64,000 nucleotides of DNA. Origin: Bacillota bacterium (lineage in GTDB: Bacteria; Bacillota; Clostridia; Acetivibrionales; DTU013). Shown piece by piece: positions 16,851 to 25,699 of the stretch (within the stretch, counting starts at the first letter, position 1; every line of letters begins with the position of its first letter). The notes under the pieces were generated by a model. The model saw only the letters and a program-made list of their open reading frames with translations. It was not told where the DNA came from and did no database searches. Position numbers and translations under genes: made by a program. Location: NCBI GenBank assembly GCA_023411575.1, contig JAEYOP010000008.1:1-64000 (forward strand), given 5' to 3'.

Positions 16851-19800
16851 ATGGCCGTTTTACCCGCATCAACCCCTGATTTTGTCCATCTGCATGTCCA
16901 TACCGAATACAGCCTGCTGGACGGTGCAAACCGAATACCGGATCTCGTCGCCCGCACGAAGGAGCTGGGGATGAAGAGCCTGGCGATCACCGATCACGGC
17001 GTGATGTACGGCGTCGTGGATTTTTATAAAGCCTGCGTCAAAAACGATGTAAAGCCGATCCTCGGATGCGAGGTTTATACGGCGAAGCGAAGCCGCCTCG
17101 ACAAGCAGCCCGGAATCGATGCGGACCAGGGCCATCTCGTCCTTCTGGCCAGGACCATGGAAGGCTACCGGAACCTGATGAAAATCGTTTCGGCCGGGTT
17201 CACGGAAGGCTTTTACTACAAGCCGAGGATCGACATGGAGGTGCTGCGCCGCTACGCCGGCGGAATAACGGCGCTGAGCGCCTGTCTCTCGGGCGACGTA
17301 CCTGCCGCGATCCTGGAGGGGGATTACGCCAAAGCCAGGAAAAAGGCGTTGGAATTCAATGAAATTTTCGGCCAGGGCTTTTTTTATCTGGAACTGCAGA
17401 ATAACGGAATCGAAGAACAGAACCTGGTCAATCAAAGTTTGATCAAACTGTCAAAGGAAACGGGAATTCCCCTTGTGGCCACCAACGACGCGCACTATCT
17501 CAGGCGGGAGGACGCAAAGGCCCACGAGGTGCTGCTCTGCATCCAGACCGGCAAGAAAATCACCGACGAGGACAGAATGAAATTCAGTACCGACGATTTT
17601 TATATCAAATCCGTCGAAGAAATGTCCTCCGCCTTTAAAAACATACCGGAAGCGCTTGAAAACACGGTAAAAATTGCGGAAAGCTGCAATGTCGAGCTGG
17701 TATTCAACCAGCTGCATCTGCCGGAATTCCGAGTGCCGGAAGACAGGGAGCCCTTCGAATACCTGCACAGCCTTTGCGTGGAAGGACTTGGCAGGCTGCC
17801 GGCGGAAGCCGCTTCCGATCCGGTCTACCTGGAAAGGCTGGAATATGAGCTCCAGGTCATCCGACAGATGGGGTATGTGGATTATTTCCTCATTGTCTGG
17901 GATTTTATCAAATATGCCAGGGATAACGGCATCATGGTGGGACCGGGAAGAGGATCGGCGGCAGGGAGCATTGCGGCCTACTGCCTGGGCATAACAGGCA
18001 TCGATCCCCTGAAGTACAACCTGCTGTTCGAGCGGTTCCTGAACCCGGAGCGCATTACGATGCCGGATATCGATATCGATTTCTGCTATGAAAGACGGCA
18101 GGAGGTCATCGACTATGTTGTCCGCAAATACGGAAAGGACCGGGTCGCCCAGATCATCACCTTCGGTACCATGGCGGCGAGGGCGGCCATCCGGGATGTG
18201 GGACGAGCCCTTGATATTCCCTACGGCGACGTCGATCTCATCGCCAAAATGATTCCGTTCCAGCTCGGCATGAATATTGACAAGGCCCTGGAGCTCAATC
18301 CCGAATTGAAGTTGAAATATGAGGACGAGGAAAGGACGAAAGAGCTGATCGACACCGCCAGGCTCCTGGAGGGAATGCCGCGCCATGCGAGCACCCACGC
18401 GGCCGGCGTCGTGATCTCCAAGGATCCCATTACCGAATATGTTCCCCTTCAGAAAAACGACGACAGCGTTACGACCCAGTTCACCATGGGCCTGCTGGAG
18501 GAACTGGGCCTGCTGAAGATGGACTTTCTCGGCCTCCGGACGCTGACTGTCATACGGGACGCGGTAAATCTCATTTACAAGGATCACGGCCTCCGGATCG
18601 ACATGGAAAAAATCGACATGGAGGACGCCGAAGTCTATAAAATGATCGGCAGCGGCAAGACCTCCGGCATATTCCAGTTGGAAAGCGGCGGCATGACCCA
18701 GTTTATGAAGGAACTGCAGCCCGCGTCGCTGGAGGACATCATCGCCGGAATCTCCCTGTACCGGCCGGGGCCCATGGATTCCATCCCCAAATACATCCGG
18801 AACAAGAATTTCCCCGGCGAGGTGGAATATGAGCATCCGATGCTGGAAAAAATCCTTGACGTAACCTACGGCTGTATGGTGTACCAGGAACAGGTCATGC
18901 AGATCGTCCGGGAGCTGGGAGGATATTCCTATGGGCGGTCCGACCTGGTGCGGCGCGCGATGTCCAAAAAGAAGCACGAAGTCATGCAGAAGGAACGCCA
19001 GAATTTCATATACGGTATTGTGGACGACGAGGGCAGGGTACAGGTGAACGGTGCTATCCGGAACGGCGTGGACGAAAAGACCGCCAACCGGATCTTCGAC
19101 CAGATGATGGACTTCGCAAGCTACGCCTTTAACAAGTCCCACGCCGCCGCCTATGCGGTCGTCGCTTATCAGACGGCATGGCTGAAGCACTATTATCCGG
19201 TGGAGTTCATGGCGGCGTCCCTGAACAGCTTTCTCGGAAGCAGCGACAAGGTTTCCGGCTATGTTCACGAATGCAAGCAGATGGGCATCGAGGTCCTGCC
19301 GCCGGATGTCAATGAAAGCGATGTCCGGTTTACCGTCGTGAACGGGAAAATTCGCTTCGGCATGGCCGCCGTCAAGAACGTGGGGGAAAGCGCAGTCGGC
19401 GAGCTCATTGCGGAAAGATCCGCGAACGGTCCGTTTAAAAGCTTCGGGGATTTCTGCGAGCGGATCGGCGGCGGCGACCTCAACAAGCGGTGCGTGGAAA
19501 GCCTGATCAAGTGCGGAGCCTTCGATTCTCTCGGCGTATTCCGTTCCAGGCTCACGGCGGTCTATGAGAAACTGCTTGAAAGCGTTCAGCAAAACCGGAA
19601 AAGCAAGCTGGAAGGGCAGCTGTCCCTTTTTGAACTACCGGGGGAGGCCCGTCCGATGAAGCCGGAGGAGAATTACCCAAAGATGAACGAATTTCCGCCG
19701 AAGACGCTCCTGGCAATGGAAAAGGAAATGCTGGGCCTGTATGTATCCGGGCATCCGCTGAAGGAATTCGAGCAGGAAATCCTGGCGCAGGCGACCATAA

Positions 19801-20627
19801 ACAGCTCCGATCTCGGCGACAGCCCCGGGGAAGGGGAGGGCGTCGTGGAAAACGGCAGGATGCCGGAAGGGAAAGGCCTTTTTGACGGAATGCTGGTTAC
19901 CGTCGGAGGAATAATCGCCGGAAAAAAGACCAAGACTACCAAGAGCAACAATCTTATGGCTTTTATAACGCTGGAGGATTTGTACGGCAGCATGGAGGTC
20001 ATCGTATTCCCGACGACCCTGAACCGGTATGGGGCGCTGCTGGCCAATGAAAATGTGGTTTTTATCGAGGGGAGGATCAGTATCAAGGAAGAGGAACAGC
20101 CCAAGATCGTCTGCGAGTCCGTCCGGCCGATCCGCAAGGGGGAGGGCGGCGCAAGCAGGGAAAATGGGCCGGGAAGGAACGGAAACGGCAACGGCAGAAC
20201 GGATCAAGGCAACGGCAAAATGGGTTACGAAAATGGGAAAACGGGTTACGAAAATTCGAAGCGCGGAAATGGGAACGGAAACGGCGGAGAAGAGAGCCTG
20301 AATGCGGGAACGCCGGCTCCGCAGAAGCTTTATATCCTGACGGAGCAGGAGCCGGACAGCAAGGAATTGAAAGCGACCCTTTCCCTGTTGAAATACTTTA
20401 GCGGAGATATGCCGGTCCAGTTTTGCCGCACGGATGAAAAAGGAAATATTTCCAAAATGAATCTCGGAGAATATAAGGCGCAGGCGGGTGAAATATTGCT
20501 GAATGAGCTTTACAGCCGGTACGGAAAGGAAAATGTCAGTTACGGTAAAAAACGGACGAGCGGGGAGAATTCCGCCCGGATCGCTGAACCACAGGCCCCG
20601 GGGGCTTCCTTGGACAAATTGTGTTGA
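16851..20627 (+). CDS. dnaE: DNA polymerase III subunit alpha
   Basis: The protein is 1258 residues. It has an N-terminal PHP domain (FVHLHVHTEYSLLDGAN), the palm with GPGRGSAAGSIAAY and the catalytic PDIDIDFCYERR, then SLYRPGPMDSIPKYI and the fingers. Tandem HhH and a C-terminal OB fold follow (VGGIIAGKKTKTTKSNNLMA). In Firmicutes DnaE extends primers and hands over to PolC, whose gene is at 60.8 kb. The ATG at 16851 is 7 bases after GGAGG. Oddity: after the OB fold, about nt 20138-20295 encode an Asn/Gly-rich linker of some 50 residues, followed by a short conserved-looking C-terminal domain. Confidence 0.96.
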   Translation: MAVLPASTPDFVHLHVHTEYSLLDGANRIPDLVARTKELGMKSLAITDHGVMYGVVDFYKACVKNDVKPILGCEVYTAKRSRLDKQPGIDADQGHLVLLARTMEGYRNLMKIVSAGFTEGFYYKPRIDMEVLRRYAGGITALSACLSGDVPAAILEGDYAKARKKALEFNEIFGQGFFYLELQNNGIEEQNLVNQSLIKLSKETGIPLVATNDAHYLRREDAKAHEVLLCIQTGKKITDEDRMKFSTDDFYIKSVEEMSSAFKNIPEALENTVKIAESCNVELVFNQLHLPEFRVPEDREPFEYLHSLCVEGLGRLPAEAASDPVYLERLEYELQVIRQMGYVDYFLIVWDFIKYARDNGIMVGPGRGSAAGSIAAYCLGITGIDPLKYNLLFERFLNPERITMPDIDIDFCYERRQEVIDYVVRKYGKDRVAQIITFGTMAARAAIRDVGRALDIPYGDVDLIAKMIPFQLGMNIDKALELNPELKLKYEDEERTKELIDTARLLEGMPRHASTHAAGVVISKDPITEYVPLQKNDDSVTTQFTMGLLEELGLLKMDFLGLRTLTVIRDAVNLIYKDHGLRIDMEKIDMEDAEVYKMIGSGKTSGIFQLESGGMTQFMKELQPASLEDIIAGISLYRPGPMDSIPKYIRNKNFPGEVEYEHPMLEKILDVTYGCMVYQEQVMQIVRELGGYSYGRSDLVRRAMSKKKHEVMQKERQNFIYGIVDDEGRVQVNGAIRNGVDEKTANRIFDQMMDFASYAFNKSHAAAYAVVAYQTAWLKHYYPVEFMAASLNSFLGSSDKVSGYVHECKQMGIEVLPPDVNESDVRFTVVNGKIRFGMAAVKNVGESAVGELIAERSANGPFKSFGDFCERIGGGDLNKRCVESLIKCGAFDSLGVFRSRLTAVYEKLLESVQQNRKSKLEGQLSLFELPGEARPMKPEENYPKMNEFPPKTLLAMEKEMLGLYVSGHPLKEFEQEILAQATINSSDLGDSPGEGEGVVENGRMPEGKGLFDGMLVTVGGIIAGKKTKTTKSNNLMAFITLEDLYGSMEVIVFPTTLNRYGALLANENVVFIEGRISIKEEEQPKIVCESVRPIRKGEGGASRENGPGRNGNGNGRTDQGNGKMGYENGKTGYENSKRGNGNGNGGEESLNAGTPAPQKLYILTEQEPDSKELKATLSLLKYFSGDMPVQFCRTDEKGNISKMNLGEYKAQAGEILLNELYSRYGKENVSYGKKRTSGENSARIAEPQAPGASLDKLC

Positions 20628-20670
20628 TTTTTAGAATGAAATAATATATAGTAATTGCGAGGTGGTTTTA

Positions 20671-20904
20671 TTGGATTGGGAACTGGATAAGATACTTGGA
20701 GAATATGTCGTAATCAAAGCGGAAGAAAACGGAGTCAATGTGATCGGTCTTACCAGAGGCAGGGATACCAAATTCCATCATACCGAAAAGCTAGACAAGG
20801 GGGAGGTTCTGTTAGCCCAGTTTACGGAAGATACATCTGCGATCAAGGTGAGAGGGAAATCGAAAATACTGTGCCGCCATGGTGAAATTATTTCAGGTGA
20901 ATAG
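20671..20904 (+). CDS. mtrB: trp RNA-binding attenuation protein (TRAP)
   Basis: The protein is 77 residues, closely similar along its length to Bacillus TRAP: VVIKAEENGVNVIGLTRGRD, then TKFHHTEKLDKGEVLLAQFT and SAIKVRGKS. TRAP forms an 11-subunit ring that binds tryptophan and wraps leader RNA with repeated GAG/UAG triplets, terminating or blocking translation of trp genes. The Lys of EKLDKGE and the Lys and Arg of IKVRG, which contact RNA, are kept. The TTG start at 20671 follows GAGGTGG by 5 bases. It lies between dnaE and a small conserved gene rather than by folE as in Bacillus. No trp operon is in the window. Confidence 0.9.
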   Translation: MDWELDKILGEYVVIKAEENGVNVIGLTRGRDTKFHHTEKLDKGEVLLAQFTEDTSAIKVRGKSKILCRHGEIISGE

Positions 20905-20925
20905 TCCGAAAAGGGGCGTGTAAAA

Positions 20926-21123
20926 ATGTGGACTGTTGTATATATGGCTCAAAGCAAGGATATTGCAACAAAATTGCAGGAACTTCTCACAAATGAAGGA
21001 ATTCTCGTCAAATTGAGGCCGATCAGCAAAAATCCCGATAACAACGACAACTATTTTGAAGTTCTCGTGCCGGAGGCGGAAGTAGAAGAAGCCCACAGCG
21101 TAATCATCGAAAAGGGTTTTTAA
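20926..21123 (+). CDS. Small conserved clostridial protein (DUF2007-like)
   Basis: The protein is 65 residues (MWTVVYMAQSKDIATKLQEL ... VLVPEAEVEEAHSVIIEKGF). The pattern, a strand, a helix with LQELLTNEGI, a strand and a final amphipathic helix, fits the DUF2007-type signal-transducer fold. Clostridial relatives lie near dnaE and carry misleading names in databases; no activity is known. AAAGGGG precedes the ATG. It lies 21 bases after mtrB and is followed by a terminator, so dnaE-mtrB-this gene may be one unit. Confidence 0.7.
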   Translation: MWTVVYMAQSKDIATKLQELLTNEGILVKLRPISKNPDNNDNYFEVLVPEAEVEEAHSVIIEKGF

Positions 21124-21154
21124 AGAGAAAAAGGACAAGCAGAATATTAAAATG

Positions 21155-21190
21155 AAACCCGTGAATCAAGGCACGGGCTTACTATTTTTA
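21155..21190 (+). terminator. Terminator closing the dnaE-mtrB group
   Basis: CCCGTG (21158-21163) pairs with CACGGG (21172-21177), extended by flanking A/T pairs, followed by CTTACTATTTTT. Confidence 0.7.
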
Positions 21191-21201
21191 AGGGGTATTC
21201 C

Positions 21202-21618
21202 ATGTACATTTCACAACTCCAATTAACGGTCCGGTATGCGGAAACAGACCAGATGGGGGTAGTCCATCATTCCAACTACGCCGTATGGTTTGAGGCCGGA
21301 AGAACGGAATATATCCGGTCTCTGGGGATGCCGTATTCCAGGATGGAAGAGGAAGGCGCAAAGCTGCCTCTGCTTGAATTGAAATGCAACTTCAAGGGCT
21401 TTGCCCGATATGAAGATGAAATCCTGATAAAGACTTATATAAAAGAATATACCGGCACCAGGCTGCTGTTTCATTATGACGTATATAAGGCCGGCAATGA
21501 CCGGCCCATAACCGAGGGTGAAACGCTTCACGTCTGGACAAACGCGGAGTTGAAGCCGGTAAATCTCAAAAAATACAGGCCGGATATTTACGGTTTGATT
21601 GAAAAAGCATCAAACTGA
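21202..21618 (+). CDS. Acyl-CoA thioesterase, 4HBT (YbgC/FadM) family
   Basis: The protein is 138 residues with a single hot-dog fold. The N-terminal VRYAETDQMGVVHHSNYAVW carries the catalytic Asp (ETDQMG) and the following HxNY helix, then FEAGRTEYIRSLG. These enzymes hydrolyse acyl-CoA or acyl-ACP thioesters; chain length cannot be predicted. AAGGGG lies upstream of the ATG. It stands as a short unit between a terminator and pgsA. The nearby lipid-synthesis gene pgsA suggests membrane or CoA-pool housekeeping. Confidence 0.9.
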   Translation: MYISQLQLTVRYAETDQMGVVHHSNYAVWFEAGRTEYIRSLGMPYSRMEEEGAKLPLLELKCNFKGFARYEDEILIKTYIKEYTGTRLLFHYDVYKAGNDRPITEGETLHVWTNAELKPVNLKKYRPDIYGLIEKASN

Positions 21619-21689
21619 GCTTGTAGTCATTGCACATATTTATCACGATATGGTAAACTATAGTATATTATAACCAGGGTGGTGAGTTG

Positions 21690-22256
21690 GTGAACGTTCC
21701 GAACATCCTTACTGCATTGCGTTTCCTGCTGATACCGGTATTCGCGTATTTTTTGTGTACGGGACATTTTGCCGTTGCCGTCGGACTGTTTCTGGCAGGC
21801 GGCATTACGGACGTCCTTGACGGCTTCATTGCAAGGAAATACAATCTTGTCACCTCATTTGGGAAGATCGCGGACCCCATGGCGGATAAGCTCATGCAGC
21901 TGACGGCTCTGTTCATTCTGACGCTGCATCCGAATATCAGGCTCATCCCCGTGGAATTGCTTGCGATTATTCTTGCAAAAGAGATTTTCATGGGAATAGG
22001 CGCTCTGGTGCTGTACAAGCAGGATCATTACGTGGTGTCGGCTAATTGGTACGGAAAGATGGCTACGGTCGTATTCTACTTTGCTATCGTGATGCTGATT
22101 TTCGATACGCCCTTTCGCCAGAAGATCCTGTTCGGTATCCCGTTCAATCAGTTCTTCTTCCTTATAGCCGTTTTGGCTGCTTTGTTCGCCTTCGGCATGT
22201 ATGTGAGAACCTATCAGAAAATAAAGCTGCAAAACATGAAAAAAACGGGGCAATAG
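21690..22256 (+). CDS. pgsA: CDP-diacylglycerol--glycerol-3-phosphate 3-phosphatidyltransferase
   Basis: This membrane enzyme makes phosphatidylglycerol phosphate from CDP-DAG. The protein is 188 residues with about five hydrophobic helices. The CDP-alcohol phosphatidyltransferase motif is complete: DVLDGFIARK followed by GKIADPMADK (D-x2-DG-x2-AR-x8-G-x3-D-x3-D). The N-terminus NVPNILTALRFLLIPVFAY is typical. The GTG at 21690 matches the usual MNxPN start; a TTG one codon earlier is possible, and GGTGGTGAG lies just upstream. It converges with the DUF815 gene after 4 bases. cdsA, which makes its substrate, is at 56.4 kb. Confidence 0.93.
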   Translation: MNVPNILTALRFLLIPVFAYFLCTGHFAVAVGLFLAGGITDVLDGFIARKYNLVTSFGKIADPMADKLMQLTALFILTLHPNIRLIPVELLAIILAKEIFMGIGALVLYKQDHYVVSANWYGKMATVVFYFAIVMLIFDTPFRQKILFGIPFNQFFFLIAVLAALFAFGMYVRTYQKIKLQNMKKTGQ

Positions 22257-22260
22257 GGCT

Positions 22261-23736
22261 CTATTCCGTGCCATTGCCGCTCCCGCCGACGATGTAGTTG
22301 ATAAACTGCTGCGCGGTTCTCGGGGAGCGGCCGTTATACCACAGCTCCCATTTCAGCGCTTCTTTGTGAAGGGTTTCGGGGTCCAGAACGAGGCCCTTTT
22401 TTTGTGCCAGCTGGTCTACGATCTCGAGAAAGCGCTTTTTATCCGGCGATGCGAAAACCACCGTAATCCCGAAGCGGTCGGACAGGGAAAGCTTTTCCTG
22501 GATCGTGTCGCCCGCCCGGATTTCATCCTCCTGGCTGCCATACTGGAGGCCGAGCCTGTCGCTGAATTTTTCGCGAATAAGGTGTTTCCGGTTGGAAGTC
22601 GCATAGATCAGGATGTTTTTAGGCCGGAGCTCAAGACCGCCTTCAATGACCGCTTTGAGCGCGGTATAGCTGCCTTCGCTGTCCTCGAAGGACAAATCGT
22701 CCACAAACAGGATGAATTTATACGGCTTATCCGAAAGCTGGCCGATGATTTCGGGGAAATCCGTCAGCAGGTGCTTCGGAACCTCCACCATCCGGAGTCC
22801 CCGGCGGCAATATTCGTTCAGCAGGGCTTTCACCGTGGAGGATTTGCCGGTGCCCCGGTCTCCGTACAGAAGCACATTGTTGGCTTCAAAGCCTTCCAGG
22901 AACTGTTCGGTATTGCGCAGGACCTCCTCCCGCTCCGATTCGTAGGCGATCAGGTCGGAAAGCCTCACGGGATCGGGATTCCGGACGGGGGCAAAAGAAT
23001 CGGGCATTCCGGAATTATCCGGCTGCCAGGTGAAGGCATACTTTCTTGCGAATATGCCCGAGCCGTTGGCCAAGTGGTACGCCATCAGCTCTTCCAGGAA
23101 CCTTTCGCAGGATTCATCCCGGAGCCAGAGCTGCCGGAGCGCATGAAGCGGCAATGATTCAGAGGGGACGGATTGCAGGGGCGTTTGTTCTCCTACATAT
23201 GACGCGTCCGCTGCACGGGAAGCGCTCGCTGAATTTGAACTGTTCGCTATATTTGAATTACCCGCTGCATCCGGGCCGTCCGAAAGGATGGTCCATTCCG
23301 GCAAACTGCTTATTACAGCCTGGCAGCGCAAAATTTCCGTATTTTGATCCATAAAACCGCTTTTCAGATCGGAGGACGATAGGGACACAGCCGCCCGGAG
23401 CGCCCGAATATCCGATAACGCGGCGGATTTTATTATGGTATCCATCTCCTCGCCTTTCCTGGCGGCGGAGGCGGTAAACGTGTTTTCATCCAACAAAATC
23501 CGGTCCAGTATGTAGTGGGCCAGGTCTGTCCTTTTATCGGTCCGGGAAAGGAGGAAGAAAAACTCCGAATAATGGTCAATGAAGCAATCCGCTGCAACCG
23601 GAGGCTGCTTCGCCGCCATATCCAGCAGGGACCCGTATGCTGCGATAACGGGGTCCGACAGCAGATTTCGGTAGATGCCGAGCCCGCGCAGCTTGTATTT
23701 GCTTAATTCGATGATATTCTTCCGATCAGTACTCAT
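22261..23736 (-). CDS. AAA ATPase, DUF815 family
   Basis: The protein is 491 residues. The C-terminal half is an AAA module with Walker A LLYGDRGTGKSSTVKALL near residue 295, Walker B KFILFVDDLSFED, then IYATSNRKHLIREKFSDR and an arginine-rich sensor region. The N-terminal half is helical. It contains a low-complexity Asn/Ser/Ala stretch of about 20 residues (NSNIANSSNSASASRAADAS) that looks like a recent expansion. DUF815 ATPases are widespread in bacteria, but their substrate is not established. GGAGG lies 12 bases before the ATG. The 316-base gap upstream separates it from the uxu operon. Confidence 0.88.
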   Translation of the reverse strand: MSTDRKNIIELSKYKLRGLGIYRNLLSDPVIAAYGSLLDMAAKQPPVAADCFIDHYSEFFFLLSRTDKRTDLAHYILDRILLDENTFTASAARKGEEMDTIIKSAALSDIRALRAAVSLSSSDLKSGFMDQNTEILRCQAVISSLPEWTILSDGPDAAGNSNIANSSNSASASRAADASYVGEQTPLQSVPSESLPLHALRQLWLRDESCERFLEELMAYHLANGSGIFARKYAFTWQPDNSGMPDSFAPVRNPDPVRLSDLIAYESEREEVLRNTEQFLEGFEANNVLLYGDRGTGKSSTVKALLNEYCRRGLRMVEVPKHLLTDFPEIIGQLSDKPYKFILFVDDLSFEDSEGSYTALKAVIEGGLELRPKNILIYATSNRKHLIREKFSDRLGLQYGSQEDEIRAGDTIQEKLSLSDRFGITVVFASPDKKRFLEIVDQLAQKKGLVLDPETLHKEALKWELWYNGRSPRTAQQFINYIVGGSGNGTE

Positions 23737-23934
23737 GAAAGTGAAAGCCTCCGGATCGTTTCTATTGTGATTTTTACTTCATTATACCCTAAATTGTGCG
23801 GAAACCCAACCGATGCTTTTTGATCTGCCATACAGTGCTGTTACACGGAAAGCAGGACGGTGTATCTTTAATTCGTTTAAACTTTTCTGGTTATTAATGT
23901 TTAAGCACGCCCTTTGTGTTGATAAGAATAGTAA

Positions 23935-23948
23935 TGTAACCGCTTACA
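23935..23948. promoter_or_regulatory. Catabolite response element (cre)
   Basis: TGTAACCGCTTACA matches the CcpA-site consensus TGWAANCGNTNWCA at every position. It lies about 105 bases before uxuB in the otherwise A+T-rich gap 23737-24052. TTGATA at 23919-23924 and TACAAT at 23945-23950 flank it, but at 20 bases apart they are too widely spaced for a good promoter. Confidence 0.75.
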
Positions 23949-24052
23949 ATGAGCTTAAATAATTACAAATAAAAAATAAATTCTGCCATGGCTATTGTTT
24001 TCCTGCCATGCTTTAATAAAGATATCATTCCATAAGCATAAAGGGGAACCCA

Positions 24053-25669
24053 ATGTTGCATTTAAGCACTGAAAGTTTAAAAAACAAAACAGAATGGGAA
24101 AACGGCGAAATGGAGCTGCCTTCGTTTGACCGGCGGGAAATGCTCGAAAAAACGAAGGAGAACCCGACCTGGGTCCATTTTGGAGCCGGCAATATTTTCC
24201 GGGGCTACATAGCGGCGCTCCAGCAGAAGCTGCTTGAACTGAAGAAGGTGGAAACCGGCATAATCGCCGTCGAAACCTATGATTTTGAAATTATTGACCG
24301 GATGTACCTGCCGTATGAAAATTTGAGCCTCCTGGCTGTTATGCATCCGGACGGGAGCCTGGAGAAAAAAGTGATCGCGAGCGTCAGCGAAGGCTTGGCT
24401 GCGGACGTCTCCAGGACAGGAGAGTGGGAAAGGCTGCAGGAGATTTTCAAAAAGCCGTCCCTGCAGATGGCCAGCTTTACCATAACGGAGAAGGGGTACA
24501 GCCTGAAAGGCCCGGACGGCCGGTATTTTCCGGAGGTGGCCGCGGATTTGGCCAATGGGCCCGCGAAACCGAAAACGGTGATGGCCAAGGTTGCTTCCCT
24601 TGTCTATGCAAGGTATCAAAACGGGGAACTGCCGGTCGCCCTCGTCAGCATGGATAACTGCTCCAAAAACGGGGAAAAGCTGCAGACGGCTGTTCTCGAA
24701 ATGGCCGGAAGCTGGGTTCAAAAGGGTATGGCCGAGGAAGCGTTTCTCGAGTACCTGAAGGATTCCAAAAAAGTTTCCTTCCCATGGTCCATGATCGACA
24801 AAATCACGCCCAGGCCTTCCGAGGAGGTAAAGGAGAAGTTGAACGCCGTGGGTTTCCTGGATACGGACATCCTGTGCACCGCAAAGAACACCGTCATCGC
24901 TCCGTTTATCAACGCAGAAGGGCCTCAATATCTGGCGGTGGAGGACAGCTTCCCCAACGGCCGCATGCCGCTTGAACTTGCAGGGGTTTATTTCACCGAC
25001 AGGGGAACGGTAAACCGGGTAGAGACAATGAAAGTCACGACCTGTCTGAATCCCCTTCATACGGCGCTTGCCGTATTCGGATGCCTGCTGGGCTACAAAT
25101 CCATAGCCGCCGAAATGCAGGAGCCCCTGCTGAAATCCCTCGTGGAACGGCTCGGCTACGACGAGGGAATGCCGGTGGTCGTCCATCCGGGAATTATCGA
25201 TCCGGTCCGGTTCATCCGGGAGGTGATCGAAGTCCGGTTTACCAATCCCTATATTCCGGATACGCCCCAGAGGATCGCGTCCGACACGTCCCAGAAGCTG
25301 CCGGTCCGTTTTGGAGAAACCATAAAGGCATACGGGAAGCACCCCGGCCTGAATCCGGCCGATTTAAAGTACATACCCCTGGTGCAGGCCGGCTGGCTCC
25401 GGTATTTGCTGGCGCTGGACGATAAGGGGGAGGAGATGGAGCTCAGCCCCGACCCGATGCTGGAAAGCCTGAAGCGCGGCCTGGCGGGCATACGGCTCGG
25501 CGAGCCGGGCTCCGCCGAGGGAAAGCTGAAGCCGATTTTGTCAAACGGGGCGATCTTTGGCTGCGACCTGTACGCGGTGGGGCTTGGAGAAAAAGTCGAA
25601 GCCTATTTCAGCGAATTGATTGCAGGGAAAGGAGCGGTCAGGGCGACCCTGGAAAAATACCTGGGCTGA
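24053..25669 (+). CDS. uxuB: Fructuronate reductase (mannitol dehydrogenase family)
   Basis: This is a NAD-dependent long-chain polyol dehydrogenase of 538 residues. The N-terminal nucleotide-binding part starts PTWVHFGAGNIFRGYIAAL. The C-terminal domain carries the family's Lys/Asn/His active-site helix (VTTCLNPLHTALAVFGCLLG) with SMIDKITPRPSEE before it. Sequence alone does not separate fructuronate, tagaturonate and mannitol substrates. The mannonate dehydratase gene 30 bases downstream makes D-fructuronate to D-mannonate the best call. A perfect cre upstream predicts CcpA control. The N-terminus is longer than in E. coli UxuB. Confidence 0.88.
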   Translation: MLHLSTESLKNKTEWENGEMELPSFDRREMLEKTKENPTWVHFGAGNIFRGYIAALQQKLLELKKVETGIIAVETYDFEIIDRMYLPYENLSLLAVMHPDGSLEKKVIASVSEGLAADVSRTGEWERLQEIFKKPSLQMASFTITEKGYSLKGPDGRYFPEVAADLANGPAKPKTVMAKVASLVYARYQNGELPVALVSMDNCSKNGEKLQTAVLEMAGSWVQKGMAEEAFLEYLKDSKKVSFPWSMIDKITPRPSEEVKEKLNAVGFLDTDILCTAKNTVIAPFINAEGPQYLAVEDSFPNGRMPLELAGVYFTDRGTVNRVETMKVTTCLNPLHTALAVFGCLLGYKSIAAEMQEPLLKSLVERLGYDEGMPVVVHPGIIDPVRFIREVIEVRFTNPYIPDTPQRIASDTSQKLPVRFGETIKAYGKHPGLNPADLKYIPLVQAGWLRYLLALDDKGEEMELSPDPMLESLKRGLAGIRLGEPGSAEGKLKPILSNGAIFGCDLYAVGLGEKVEAYFSELIAGKGAVRATLEKYLG

Positions 25670-25699
25670 CCTCCGCCGAAGGAAAGGAGAAAATCGATT

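Noticed and set aside
17451..19592. A 713-codon open frame on the minus strand opposite dnaE
   Set aside because: Antisense shadow of dnaE, with no domain and no start context.
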